Shown here: piece by piece, positions 13,301-26,500 of the stretch
Layout: each line of letters opens with the position of its first letter
Numbering within the stretch: the stretch's first letter is position 1
NCBI RefSeq assembly: GCF_004210375.1
Contig: NC_134834.1
Location: 145,981,009-146,045,008 of the forward strand
Source: Tachypleus tridentatus
Lineage: Eukaryota > Arthropoda > Merostomata > Xiphosura > Limulidae
DNA: 64,000 nt
Direction: 5' to 3'
Notes under the pieces: model-generated
The model's input: only the letters and a program-made list of their open reading frames with translations
What the model was told of the DNA's origin: nothing
The model's database searches: none
Made by a program: the position numbers and the translations under genes

Positions 13301-16300
13301 CCAGCACTCACCAATATTGAGTGCTGAAACTTATTTTTCAAGGCAGTACTGGTACTTATTTGAGCTGCTTTGTCATTTTTTATGTTTACACGTAGATTTG
13401 TTTTGTCTTTTTCAAAAATGGGTCCACTTCACCCAGTTGAGTACCCCTACTTTTTTTTGAAAATTTTACCACTGAGTAAAGTTACCTCAGCTCTTAGCCA
13501 ATCAATTTGTAAATGTAGTTTAACAGAAAAATAAAATTCAAGCTATAATCATATACTCATTAAATTGCTATATATGAAAAATGTTGACTATTTCAAGAGA
13601 ATATCAAACTTTAGCTGTGTTATGAAATTGAGGTCAATAAAAGAAGTTTACTAATAGTTCATATAATTAATATGTTCAGAAGACATCTTAAACCAACAAT
13701 TTTTTAGCTTAATTCATACTACATAGAGGAAAAGAAATAAGAATTAACATTTGGTTTAACTTGAAAAAGTACATCATTTAGTTTTCAGTAGGGGTAAATA
13801 TTGAAGATATTACAATCTGCATGAAGTTGGGTTAAGTGTTAAGACAGGTTTACACTAGCAATTCTTGTAGAAATTTTGTCAGTTGTTAAGACAAAAAAAA
13901 CCTACACTTACAGGCATATTATCATCCAGAAAAAAAGCAAGTTAAGAGTTGTGACATATATTCACCTTCAATGAACATATCATCACATGGGAAAGTGCAA
14001 GTTAAGTGTTAAAACAAGATGACACAATATATCATCTTGAAGAAAGTTGGACAGATATAAAAGACTGTTTAGTGTAGGTATTTTTAACTTGTTTATTTTG
14101 TGAGTGAATATTTCATTACTTTATTTTTTTATGATAAATGAATTAAAAACAATTATTTTAAAGGCAAGTCATAAAAAGTTTGGTTATATAACTCAGTAAG
14201 AATCACATGTGTGCATGTTTATAATTCACTGATGACAAGGTTATTGAATATCACACACAATTTATTAATGTCAAGGATACAGAGATTTCTAGAAGGCTTA
14301 AGTGATATATATAGCAGCAAGCAGATAAAAAAAATAGCAAAAGAGAGTAAAGTGACAGGAAGGAGAAATTTGGTTAAATGCCAAGTTAATTGTTGTAGGA
14401 GTGAAAGACCTAACAGCTGATATATTAGAGTGAGATCAACAATTTTGTAAGAAAAAAGAAGATAAATAGTTTAATCTAAGGTTTTTTAAAGTAATTGAAC
14501 CAGCCTAAGTGGACTTTAACAGAAGGCAGATGATTCATAGAAATAAAAAAAGAGCAGATGATTCTTGAAGTACAACTATGGTAACTTAATTACATGGACA
14601 GTCTGGTGATAGAAAAAGAGAAAAATAGTTGAACTTGTCAACTGAATTTTTAGGCCTAAGAGGACTTTTGACAAAAATAACTATGTAGTTTGAAATATAA
14701 CTATGACTTCCCCAGTACAAGGAATTTCTTGCACATACATTTAACTTGCTAAGAAAATATAATTATTTTGAAAACAAATGGAATGAAATAATATTTTTTT
14801 AATTTATTGCCAACAACTTGTAGATACCTACTACTGAAGAATCCTTAGCCCAACACACCTATATATAAACTTACTTAATATATTCTAAGTACTTGACATT
14901 CATACTTACAAGAACAGGACATACACACAGGGAAAGGTTACTCAGTTGTTAAGACAAGATTCACTCTCAAAGGGTAAATCATCATCATGAAGAAGGTAAG
15001 TCAAGTGGTAGGACTAAGATTCACAATTGCAGGAAAAGGTACATCAAGTGTTAAAACAAAATTCACATTTACAGGGAATAACATAATCCAGAAGGTAAAT
15101 AAAGTTTCAAGACAAAGATTAGTATTCACAGTGATATCATAATCCATGAAAAGGTTGGTCAAGTGTTAAAAAAAAACAAAAAAAGAGAGATTCACACTCA
15201 CAGTGCATGTCATCTTCAGGTTGTTCAGCTTATTTTCAATTGATCCAATGGATTCTGCAAATGTAGCCTGAAACATAATGCAAGCCACCCTATCAGCATA
15301 TACAGGAATTTGAGCTAACTCATAAAGGAATCTGAAAATAAGGAAATATGACATTTTTTACTGTACTTGTAAGGTAAGAAACTACTTATTATACAAGTGT
15401 TTACATGTAAGTTCAGTAGAAACTTGGCTCCTTTTTTCAATGTAATTTTTCTACTTCAGAAATTATATTTCACATTAGTATGGTATTCAAAATGTAACTG
15501 TATGTACAGTGTTAATTTAAATTTTAATCAAAGATAAAATCTGAAAACACATGAACACCTCAACTCTCTTTGCATAGCTTGTAAAAACAGATCAATGCTA
15601 AAATCTTTTAATTACTTCAGAAAAACTGCTTACACCTCAATCTTCTCAACGTGGTTTTAAAAATGAATTAACATTAGAATCTTTTAATCACTTAAAAGAA
15701 TGATTACTAACAAAACATTAACAACTTTTAAGTTATGTACCCATAAGTTTTACTTTTTGCAGTATCTGAAACACGAATAAGAGTTTAGAAAGAAAAATAT
15801 TTGTTCATGTGTTAAGATTCATACAGCTTTTATAAAAACAATATTCTGATATTAGAGTTGACAAAGGTTAAAAAAAGAAAGAGTTAGTGAAATTTATACT
15901 ATTAAATCATTTATACAAAATAATAAAAAGATTATGTGCTACTTACCCACATTATTACACAAAAGAGGAAAAATTCAAGAAAAATATTCACTATATCATC
16001 CAATGCATTACTTTCAGTATGTTGAACTTAATACACTATATAATAAGATTTATACTATAACTTGGAAATTAGACATTACATCAAGATTTAACGTATAGGA
16101 CAAGTTGTGATTGGTTGAACGTAGATACATAATTCTTGTCAATGTTTGATACTAAACATTTAAAAATCAACTAACATCACAATGAGATCCTACATGTACA
16201 TACTTGTACATTAACTATGCAGTGAACCAATGTTCGTATAGACATATTATCTTTGTTTGGTTAAGTACACACCTGTACATGGAATACCTCTACTGTGGAC

Positions 16301-19300
16301 AATGAAAAATATCAAACCATGAATTTGAGTGTTATAAGCTATCATGTTTATCATTGAGCAATCATGAAGCTGGAGTTATCTAAATAAACAAGTTACTTAC
16401 TGTTCATTTGTAACCATAGAAGTTTCTAGTTTGATTGTGAATTAACCACAAGAGAGCTTGGATTATTTAAATATACAAGTTACTTACAGTTCAGGTTTAA
16501 AGACAAAAATGTTTAGTTTTGTTGTTACTCAGCCACCAGGAAGTTTGAATTATCTTTAAACACACAAGTTATTTCCTCTTTTCAGGTTTATCAAACAAAA
16601 TAACTGGTTTGGTTGTGACTAAGCCACCAGGAAGTTTGAATTATCTAAACTCAACAGCTGTTAAAGGCTATCAAGAGAGCTGTCTGCCTTTGTTTCAAAT
16701 GATTCACCAGAGGGCTTGGCTTATCTAATCAATCAGAGTACTTACTGTTCAGGTTTATCAAGAGGAATATCTGGCTTGGTTGTGACATGATTTTTTATTA
16801 GTTCTATTTCCTCTGCAGATGGTCTCTGTAGAGAGAAACCAGTTACTGAGTTCAGAAAGAAAAATACTTTCATAATAAAATTGGAGTTCAAAAAAAATTA
16901 TAAAATTTCTAATTCAAATTTATTCCATGTCGTTTCTCCTCACAACTGTAAAGGGTATGGAAATAATAGTAAACACGATGCTTCTCGTTGCAAAGTAAAA
17001 TTGAGTACCATCTTTAGTGAGACAGGGAATTAACAAAAACTTGACAACTTTACTGTGATCAATTTTAGTGTAATTGCCAAATTCACTTTTACTGTGTTTT
17101 GGCCTCAGATTTTTTTTAAAAAGAGAGTGAGTATGCTTATCAACAGACTGAGACAACTCAATAAGATAAGTTGAGTAATATGAACTTGCTTTAAAAAATG
17201 CCAAGATTAAACAACTGAAACAAACTAAGAAAGTTTTATATAATAGGAAAACATTATCAATAATTGATGTAAGTCATTTCAATATGACATGCATCTCTAA
17301 AATATGAGATCAACTGCCAGCCTTATTGCACTAAATAGAAGCTTTAATCTATTAATGAAATGTTTCTTACACACAATCATTTTCAATCTTCAATTGCAAA
17401 CATCTAAAAAAATTTATAATGATTTCTACATTCCTTAATTAACAGCATGATAATGTATACTTTATCTGTTATCATTCATTAAGTTTGTTACTTTTATACT
17501 TGTTTGGAACCATTTGGACATTGATCCAATATACCTTGAATAATACATAGAAGATATTTTTAGAGATAAAGTCTGAAAAAAATGCATTCAAGTTTTAAAA
17601 TAATGTGGGGTTCCCATTGGTTTCATAAAATCACTTTCAAGCACTTTGCAGCTCTCTTCAGATAATTGAAAGGACTAATGAACAGTTTAATAACAAATAT
17701 ATATAAATGTATGTTTAAAACTTTTAATCAGATGATGTTTCTCAGTTCATTACAAATAACTTTAACAACGTGTTAAACATTTAATTTGGTATGAAGCTAA
17801 CAAACATCCAAACTTAAACAGAATAATGAAGTAAATTTTCATAAGCAATGAAATGTCTATTATAGTACATCTTTAATTTTAAAAATCTTTCAATTAATTT
17901 TAAATTAATCAATTATAAACTGTTGCTTTAATTTTTGTAAGAATAAATATGCTGGTCTGTCATATTGACTTGGATGAAATAATAATCAAAAGGCTAAACT
18001 GTAAAATCCATGTTTGAAGATCTCTGTAAATTTAATACATTCCAAATACAGCTTATAAAATACCAGATGATTTGGTTACACTCTGTGTTCTTTTTTATAT
18101 CAGCTTCTATAAGTATTTTTATAACTTTCTTCAAATGACTAACAGCATTATTTGACTTACTTTACATGAATTGACACAGAAAACATTCAAGATTACTTGT
18201 ATTTCTGTACCTCAGCAGAAACACTTCTCTTGTAGTTTCAACATTGTCTTCACCAACATCCTTGTACCTCCAGTCAAAACTGTATACCTTTGTCTCTAAT
18301 ATTCTTCTTCATTCTAAGGCCTCTTAATAATTTATCAGATGTAAGACTGAACCCATTTACTGTACTCTTTCAATAATGTTTTGTCATCTAAATCAAAGTT
18401 TGTAAGTGACACTGTCACTGCTTTTGTGCATTTCTTCTTCACGATATGCTCAACAAGAACACTTAATACAAGATTTAGATCAATTCCTAGACATGGAACC
18501 ACTGGTTAATTAACTTGATATTTTGTAAGAAATGGTGCCACTTGTTTTTCAACCAATAGAAAGAATTATAGTTTCCATTTTCATCAATGGATCCTGAATT
18601 GCAAGTCTTACAGTTTTAAGATGTTGTGCTTACATTCAAAAGGTTTTTTTTTGTTTTTATAACATTTACATACAATTGCTTATTTTCCCATATTTGCAAA
18701 ACTCTTTCAATATGGGGGATAATTTTACAACCACCTACAATTGCAGAAGCTGTGTAAAAAAGTTATAATTTTCTTATATTTAAACTGTACTTGTCTCCTC
18801 TCACAAGAGTAGCTTTTCTTGTTCATTTATATTTACACATACCACAAGCCTTCTGATCCCCCCTTTAGAATCAAGTGATTCCTTGTCTCATGTAAATCAT
18901 CATGCATCATCTTTTCACCAATAGGAACACAGTAAACTCATGTGATGCAAATGACTCCCTCTATGTGCCTCTACCAAATTATCACTTTATAGTTCAGAAG
19001 AAAATGGAAGCACCAGAAGTGTGTGGGGAGGAAGTGTGAGAGAAGGGAAGTACCTATCAAAAATACCTTTTCAGTATAAGAAAATTATAATTTCCACTAC
19101 AGTACTTCTCTCCAATAAATGGAAAGAAAAGACATATCCCCACAAAGTGTCCAAAGAATATCTCCATAGATGAGAGTCAGATCTCAAGAGAGGGATTGCA
19201 CCACTTCTAAGCCAAGTATACTATTCACCCATGCTGGTATGTGCAAGGTATCAGGGTGCATAATGAGGGGAGCATATCAAAGTGAAAGGGAATATGGTAA

Positions 19301-22300
19301 GAATTTGATCATAATCAGAGAAAGATATTGTAACTAAATCCCACAAAGAGAAAAGTAAGTAAAGCAGGAATGCCCTCCCACATGTAAAATGACTAAGGTA
19401 TGGCAGATGATACTTCTTAAGTTGCCTACATCCAATCCCCCCTCCCCTCACAGGATACCAACATCTGAATAAGGATTGTATCATTTTCACCTCAAACCCA
19501 AAAATCAAGGAATTGAGAACAACTCTGATTCTCAGGATTCAGAAGAATTAGCTCTGACCTAGCGATTAGGGAATTTGACTTCCAGTATCAAAAGAATGTC
19601 TCATATGCAATCAACTACCTCGAACATGAAACAGACTGGAACCTACCAAATAGCTATAACATTCCCAAAAGGAGAGAAAACAAGGGATAATCAACAATAG
19701 AACTGGAACAATCTTATGTAACACTGATGGAGGAAATCATGGGAGGAAGGTAGCAACCCAAAACCTGTATAAGGACATTGCTGATTGGTTCAATATAAAT
19801 ACAACACCAGGCCACAGGATTCCAACAACCATACAGTGGTAGGATGAAAGCTCCCAATCAAAGGAGTCAGTTGCATTTTTGATGGCTAAACTCCAGTGTA
19901 ACTCATATCAGGATGCCACATCATGCAGCATTATAATGGCTCAACTTCTCTGGACCCCATGTTTCATCTACATCAGCAGAACAAAACTGCACCACTCTCA
20001 ATTGAATGGTTACAGCAATCTTTTAGTGGAACCCATTCAAGAGGGTGCCTTCATGGTCAGTCACCCTAGTTACTTAGAAGTGAAGAGTAGGGCAAGGACT
20101 CCCACAGTCCAATAGATGAAAGCAGGAGGAATTATGTAGTGAAGAGTCTGAAAGGACATCATCACTGGAGACAGCACAATGGATGACCACTATTTTGAAA
20201 AGCAGATCAAACCAATTTATTCAATCAAGGCATGGTGAGGATGGGCAGCTATCCCCTTCTGCTTTATCCATGCATTCCACTGGGGGTATGGGTCCAGAAC
20301 AGGCATATTTATAAAAAAAAGAACATTGCAAGGTTATTCACCTACAAGTGATCTTGTAGAACACCTCATCTCACTGGTGAGCATTGCGAAAGCACTGAAG
20401 ACAGCACAAATCAACATGGCTGCACAGTGTAGATTTTACTTGTAGAATACCTGGTCAGGCACCACTCCTCACAAAATGGAATCTAAATACTGTATAATGA
20501 AGCAAGGTTCCCTAAAACAAAAAATATAAATAGCAACTTACCCAGTCAGAATTGCATCAAAGTATGAAAAATGGTCACAGGTGGTAAATGAAAACCCAAT
20601 CAGAAAGAAACTGTGATGTGGTGTAGATAAGAGGACACACACATTAGGTGTAGTACTTATGCCCAAATATAGAAATTGGTTGATAAAGATACCAGGGAAA
20701 AAGTAAGGATGTTGAATCTGATGAGAAGGCATTTAGAACAAAATCCAGGAAGAAGACAATAAAAGAAGGTAAGCCAAGGGGATCAAAAGCTTAACACAAT
20801 TGTTGAGGGCAGAAGGAGAAAGATCTTAGATTGAGGAAAACTGCCTAAGCATAAACATGTGGAGTGGGCAACACAGTATGAAGCCATATGGGCAACAGAA
20901 CAACAAAGAGCATAGGCTATACATAAAAGTTAATCCCAACAGCCAATGATCAATAAGAACAAAGGCCCATGGTCGAAAAATTAAGGAAGAAACTCTGTCA
21001 CCTATGATACAAGAGTTCCATCTGCAAAATCTCTGGCACATAGATTAACTGCATAACATTTTCTATTTACATCAATAAACACTCACTTAAGAAGAGCAAA
21101 CAGAACAAGTTAAAAGAAAGCTACCTGAAGTATAAACTTAATCTCCCTGCCAAGAACTGAATAAGGGCCAAGTGTGAAGATGAACAATGTGAATATCTGG
21201 ACAGCATACCAGAAAACAAAGTGGAAAAAGAAGGGTAGGAAGCAAAGGTAGTGAAGGAAAAAGTTGAAGCTGGAGAAGTCATGGAAACCATGGTTGAGCT
21301 GTCCAATCAGAAGGACATAATACAGAATGGTAGAGATGAGGGAAATCACCCATGAAAATAAGAGGATGGGAGGAGGAACATACAGGAAACTGTGGGACCA
21401 ATCCCAGTCAAAGGCATCAACAATAACCCTAGCTGGAAAAAAAGGCACATGACACCAAATAGAGGTAACTTGATGTTAAGTGATGTAGTAGAAATCTATG
21501 TGAGAAGAATCCCCCTGAAAGAGAAAGCCACTGGAAAACAAGAACTGAGAGACCAATCCAATGAATAGAATGTGTCAAAATAAGAAAAACTGCAGTCCAA
21601 GCAAGAGTATCTGAAACATGTAAGGATATGAATACTGTGCAAGGAGATCCAAAAGAGCAGATCTAATATGTGAAAAGAGAAGCAGCACAAACAGGTACCA
21701 CCCACTGGAGCAATGTGCCCCAGCAAAGGGACAAGAGAAGAAAAGGAGTAGAGTGTAAAACACTACTAATAATGAAAAGAAATAAAAGAGCAGTGTCACG
21801 CTTGATAATAATCCAAAAAGCAAAGTCAGTCATGGAAGGAGAGAATGAATATAAAATACCAAAAACCCTAAGATGGAGGAATTAAAGAAATATCCCTTGA
21901 CAAACCCATAATGCAAACAGAACACCAAACAAAGGGAAACATGAAATATTGGTTGAAAGGTAGGAACAACAAATGACAAAAAAAAACACAACAGAAATAT
22001 GTCAGAAGAATTCTGCCTGAAATTAAACTAAGGTAAAATCGAAAGCCTGTAGAAGGTAAGACTTGAAAGTACTCAAAAGCAAAAAGAGACAAAAAGATCA
22101 GCACAGAAGATTTAAAGATAATATCTGCAAAACGTTTCTGAAAATATATAAAGGAGATCTAGCAGACACCACAATAAAAATAGGGAAGATCAGGGACATG
22201 TATACCAGGGAAGCTTAATCAACTGGTATATAAGGAAAACAACAAAGAATAATTATGAACTGTAATGTAACTTAGTATGTTATGGAATTCAAATAATTAC

Positions 22301-23540
22301 AGATAATAACACTAACAAAAACATCTTATCTTATTATGAAGATAATTTGGTGGAGTGTATGGCAAAAGATGGACTATAAAAAATGAAAGTCCAGACAGTA
22401 GATAATCAAACTTCTAATGAAATAATATGGAAACTGTGTGTACAGGAACATGAATGAAAGCCATTATAAACAAGCAAAAGAACATGGGATCTCCATTTTG
22501 GAAATAGACTACATGATGGAACAAAGAATAAAACACTTAAAATACTGAAATGGAAGAAGGCTATCAAGGTTTTTGTCTACCTGAACAGGGTTTTCGTCTA
22601 TAGGAACAATTGTGGACAATAAGCAAAGAAAGAAGCCAACCATTTTATAACATTCAATTTCCTAGAGGACAACCACTGATAAAGACCCATGCTGAGTTCT
22701 TGCAAAGATAACCTATGAGATAGCTCTAATCATGGGCACAACCCTTGAAATAATATCAATAGCTTTGGAATGTGACTGGGATACACTGGGATAAGTGGAG
22801 AAAAATCTCAAACTTCAGAAAAACTGAAAGTTATAATAAATACAGACCACTTTGTCAACATACTAAATACGAAGATGAAACAGTAAAGACTGACAGAAAA
22901 AAAAAATGTCCAAGTACAAGCACTGTCAAACAAGGTGATAATTTGGAAGAGGCACATAGAGGGAATTGTATGCATCACCCAAGTGTACCATGCTCCCATT
23001 GTTGGAAAGATAGTGCATGATGATTTACATGAGAGACATGATGGAATCACTTGATTCCAACAGGGAGAAGCAGAAGGCTTGTGACATGCATAAATAAAAA
23101 AGTTTGCATATAATGGGGCAGTAATGAAAAAAATAGTTAATCTTGTGAGGAAAGGGAATTACCAATTGGAAATATATTTCCAGTACAGGAAAATTATAAA
23201 ATGCTGCAAATGTAAAAGTTTATAAAACAATCCCACTTACTGGGAGAACTTTGCAAATATGGAAAAATAAAAAAAAGTATGTATAAGTACCTTATCAAAA
23301 ATTGCTGATTTGGTAAATGTTGTAAAGTCCTCCCATCTAGCTGAGGTATGTTTAAAAAGAGCAAAACATCCAAGACATCCTACTTCATAGTCACTGGTCC
23401 AGTCATCAGCATCCAATACACAATATGTAATCCATAAGACTCTGTCTTGAACTTGCACTTGAAGCCTTTTTACATTTGTTCCTGTACAGTTTAAATTTAA
23501 TTTGTGCTGGTTTACCCACCAAGAGCTGTATATATATATA

Positions 23541-23572
<32 letters not shown>

Positions 23573-26500
23573 TTATAACACAGCACCAACATGAAACTGC
23601 ATTACAAAAGACATCTGATCCCACAGTCATAAGTAAATATAATCATTTGTCCAGAGATTTTTTGTTACAGCTTTCATTAGAAAGCAAGACAAACTCATCA
23701 GTTACAAGGGAAAAGATTTATACATACATTTATTAAGGTGATCCAGGTGCATGGAATTTACAATGCATTTAAAATTTTTAAACCAGGTACATTTATCTCT
23801 CATACTCAATGTTGTCAAAGAATGTAGGTCCAAGAAGAGAAGAGGTTAGATCATGTCAAGATGTAATAAATGGTCTAATATACTCAGGAGACAGCTAGAA
23901 TATGAGATCTATCCACATTTAATTAACTTTATGAAAATAAGCATAAATAAAAGTCTCAATAATTATGTTTCTCTTTTATTTTCTCTTTCAAACATTCAAG
24001 GAAGCTTGATGCTGAACCAAATGTTTTAAAGTACCTTGATTTATTTTCCTCCATATTTAAAAGCTCTGGCTACCTTGCTGCTTGGAAATATAGAGGAAAG
24101 TATGGTAGACATCTTTTCCTGTGACTTGTAGGAATGACGACTGCATATACTATATGTCTACTTCATTTCTGCATTTACAGATATACCTTTAAGTTCTTTT
24201 TTTTATTAACAATAAGGTTATTCAGTCCAGGATTCATACAGGTACCCAGGACTATGTTTATAGCCTACAATTCTTCATTGCTTCTGATCAGGATTGGGTC
24301 AAGGCCTATCAAAGAACTCTCAATATAACAGTTATTTCACTTTTTAATTTCTTTAATAATTGCAAATTTCAACATCTGATGTGTTTTTTCTGTGTGCTTT
24401 CACCCAACCCATTTATGTCTAATGTTATACTAGAAATTTTGAAAATTGCCTTGTGCTTAATAAATTTACAGCACTGAACACACTAACAATACTGTTCATT
24501 AGAGAACCATGCATTGTTAAAGACACACTTTTCCCATTTCTCCAGTGCATTAAGTCTTAGCCTATAATATGAAAACGTCTTATTCATGATTATGATTCAT
24601 ACAAGATTCACACACTTATCATGCATTCAACAGCATATGTCCAAAAATGTAAGTTTGTGAAGTTGCAAAATGAGTTAAGTTCATGAATTACTTTCACTTA
24701 TGTACTTTTGACCTACTTTAATAAGATTCAGCATCTATATAAATTTTAAGTTCCTTTTAAGTAATACTTTTACTTGCATACTTTTGACCTGCTTTAATAA
24801 GATTCAGTGTCTAAAATCAACTATCTTTAAGTTCCTTTTAATATTCCTCAGCAAAATTAATAGTTTCAATTTAACTATGTGAACAATCTGTATTATTAAT
24901 TTCTGGCAGTTTTTATCAGCTTGATCTAATTCATAATACTTCTTAACGGAGTAAAGTATAACACTGGAAGATGGAATGGGCAGGAAGCACATTCTTTTAT
25001 CTCATTGCTAAGCTGAAGATACTTAATAATGCTTGAAATTGCTGACCCCTGTTCAGGTTGCATCTTCTGTTATCTCTTTTAACTATAAAATTAAAACATT
25101 TGTTGCAATAACTAGAACCAAAATTTACATATTTAATATAATTTCAAGCTACAATCTTGAAATATGTACAAACATGATCAAAATTTTGTGAGGAATATTG
25201 GTAGCTCTTTCTACAAAGAGAAAAAACAACATGAAAACATGAGAGTCTAATGCTTTATTGTAATAGGAAAAGAGTAAATGACTGGAGATGATATTTGATA
25301 ATTCAAGATGTTAGAGAAATATGGACAGATAAGACTGTAACAGGTTTACTTGTCTGAACCAAAGGAAATTTAAGCCATAAATAAATAATACAAGCTGAGC
25401 ATCTGAAACACTTAGGAGAATAGCCAATGCTTACTCTCTTGAGAATATTTTTCTAAAGGTCAGAAGACACATTTTTTAATTGCAGAAGATCATCAAAAAT
25501 CTTTTTGGGTCATTGTTCATTTTTGTTTGAAGAATTACCAGTAACATCAAAACACAGTCTGACATATAAAGATTACAAATAAGGATTACATAGCTATTTA
25601 TATTTACTATTTTGCAAAATATTTCAAGGTTTATGTTGTAGTGTCATAGGTTAGAATGGTCATACGTACCACTTCATAAACTGCTTGCAGTGTGTCTACA
25701 TCCACAACTGAGGTATCAAAGTTATAGACAGCTGTAACATAAGACATTCCTATTTTATTATGTCAACTGCTTACACTTAAAACCAAAAATCATAACGTTT
25801 TTTTTTATATTGCTTTGTCCACAAGGTTACTACACAATAATGTTCTTTATTTTTTGTCCAAATGGTTACCACACATTCACGGTTTTTATATTTTCTGCCC
25901 ACAAGAATAATCACACAATAATGATGTTTGTACTTGTTGTCTACAAGATTTCCACCCAATCACAAAATTATTGTCTTTATATTCACCCACATAAAGGGTT
26001 ATCACACCCATGATATTTGTATCCATCTAGCAAAAGGTTACCACACAACTCCAGATCATGGTATTCAAATGTCTAAAATGTTAATACTCCATTCATCACC
26101 TTTGCAATAAGCTAAAGTGTTTGTATCCGATCATCTAAAAGGTGAATACACCAACTATTGTCTTTGTGTCTAATCAGTTATACTTTTAACATCTCGTACC
26201 CTTTTTAAATACCTTTCTATGCATGTTACAAAGTGTGAAAACTTATGTTCAGAATTTAATTAAACCAATTTACTATCCATTTACCAAATTTCAATGAAAT
26301 TAGCATTATCAAATGTTATAATTCAAAGTTTTATATCATCTAAGTTGTTACTACTTTATTTCAAAAAAATCTTTGAAAAACAATTACGTCTTCAGTTTTG
26401 TGTGATATACATACAGTTGAAATATTTTAAATTTGATTGCTACTTTTCTTTACAGCTTACTCATAGTACCTCTTCAACAGTCTAGAATAGCTTCTACTCA

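Noticed and set aside
21110-21823. Several F/L/S-rich minus-strand frames that look like membrane proteins
   Set aside because: Overlapping frames of the purine-rich DIRS-like relic; only the 21110-21448 frame carries family text and it has no intact context.
23476-23736. Plus-strand frame with repeated YI
   Set aside because: Translation of the (TA)n microsatellite.
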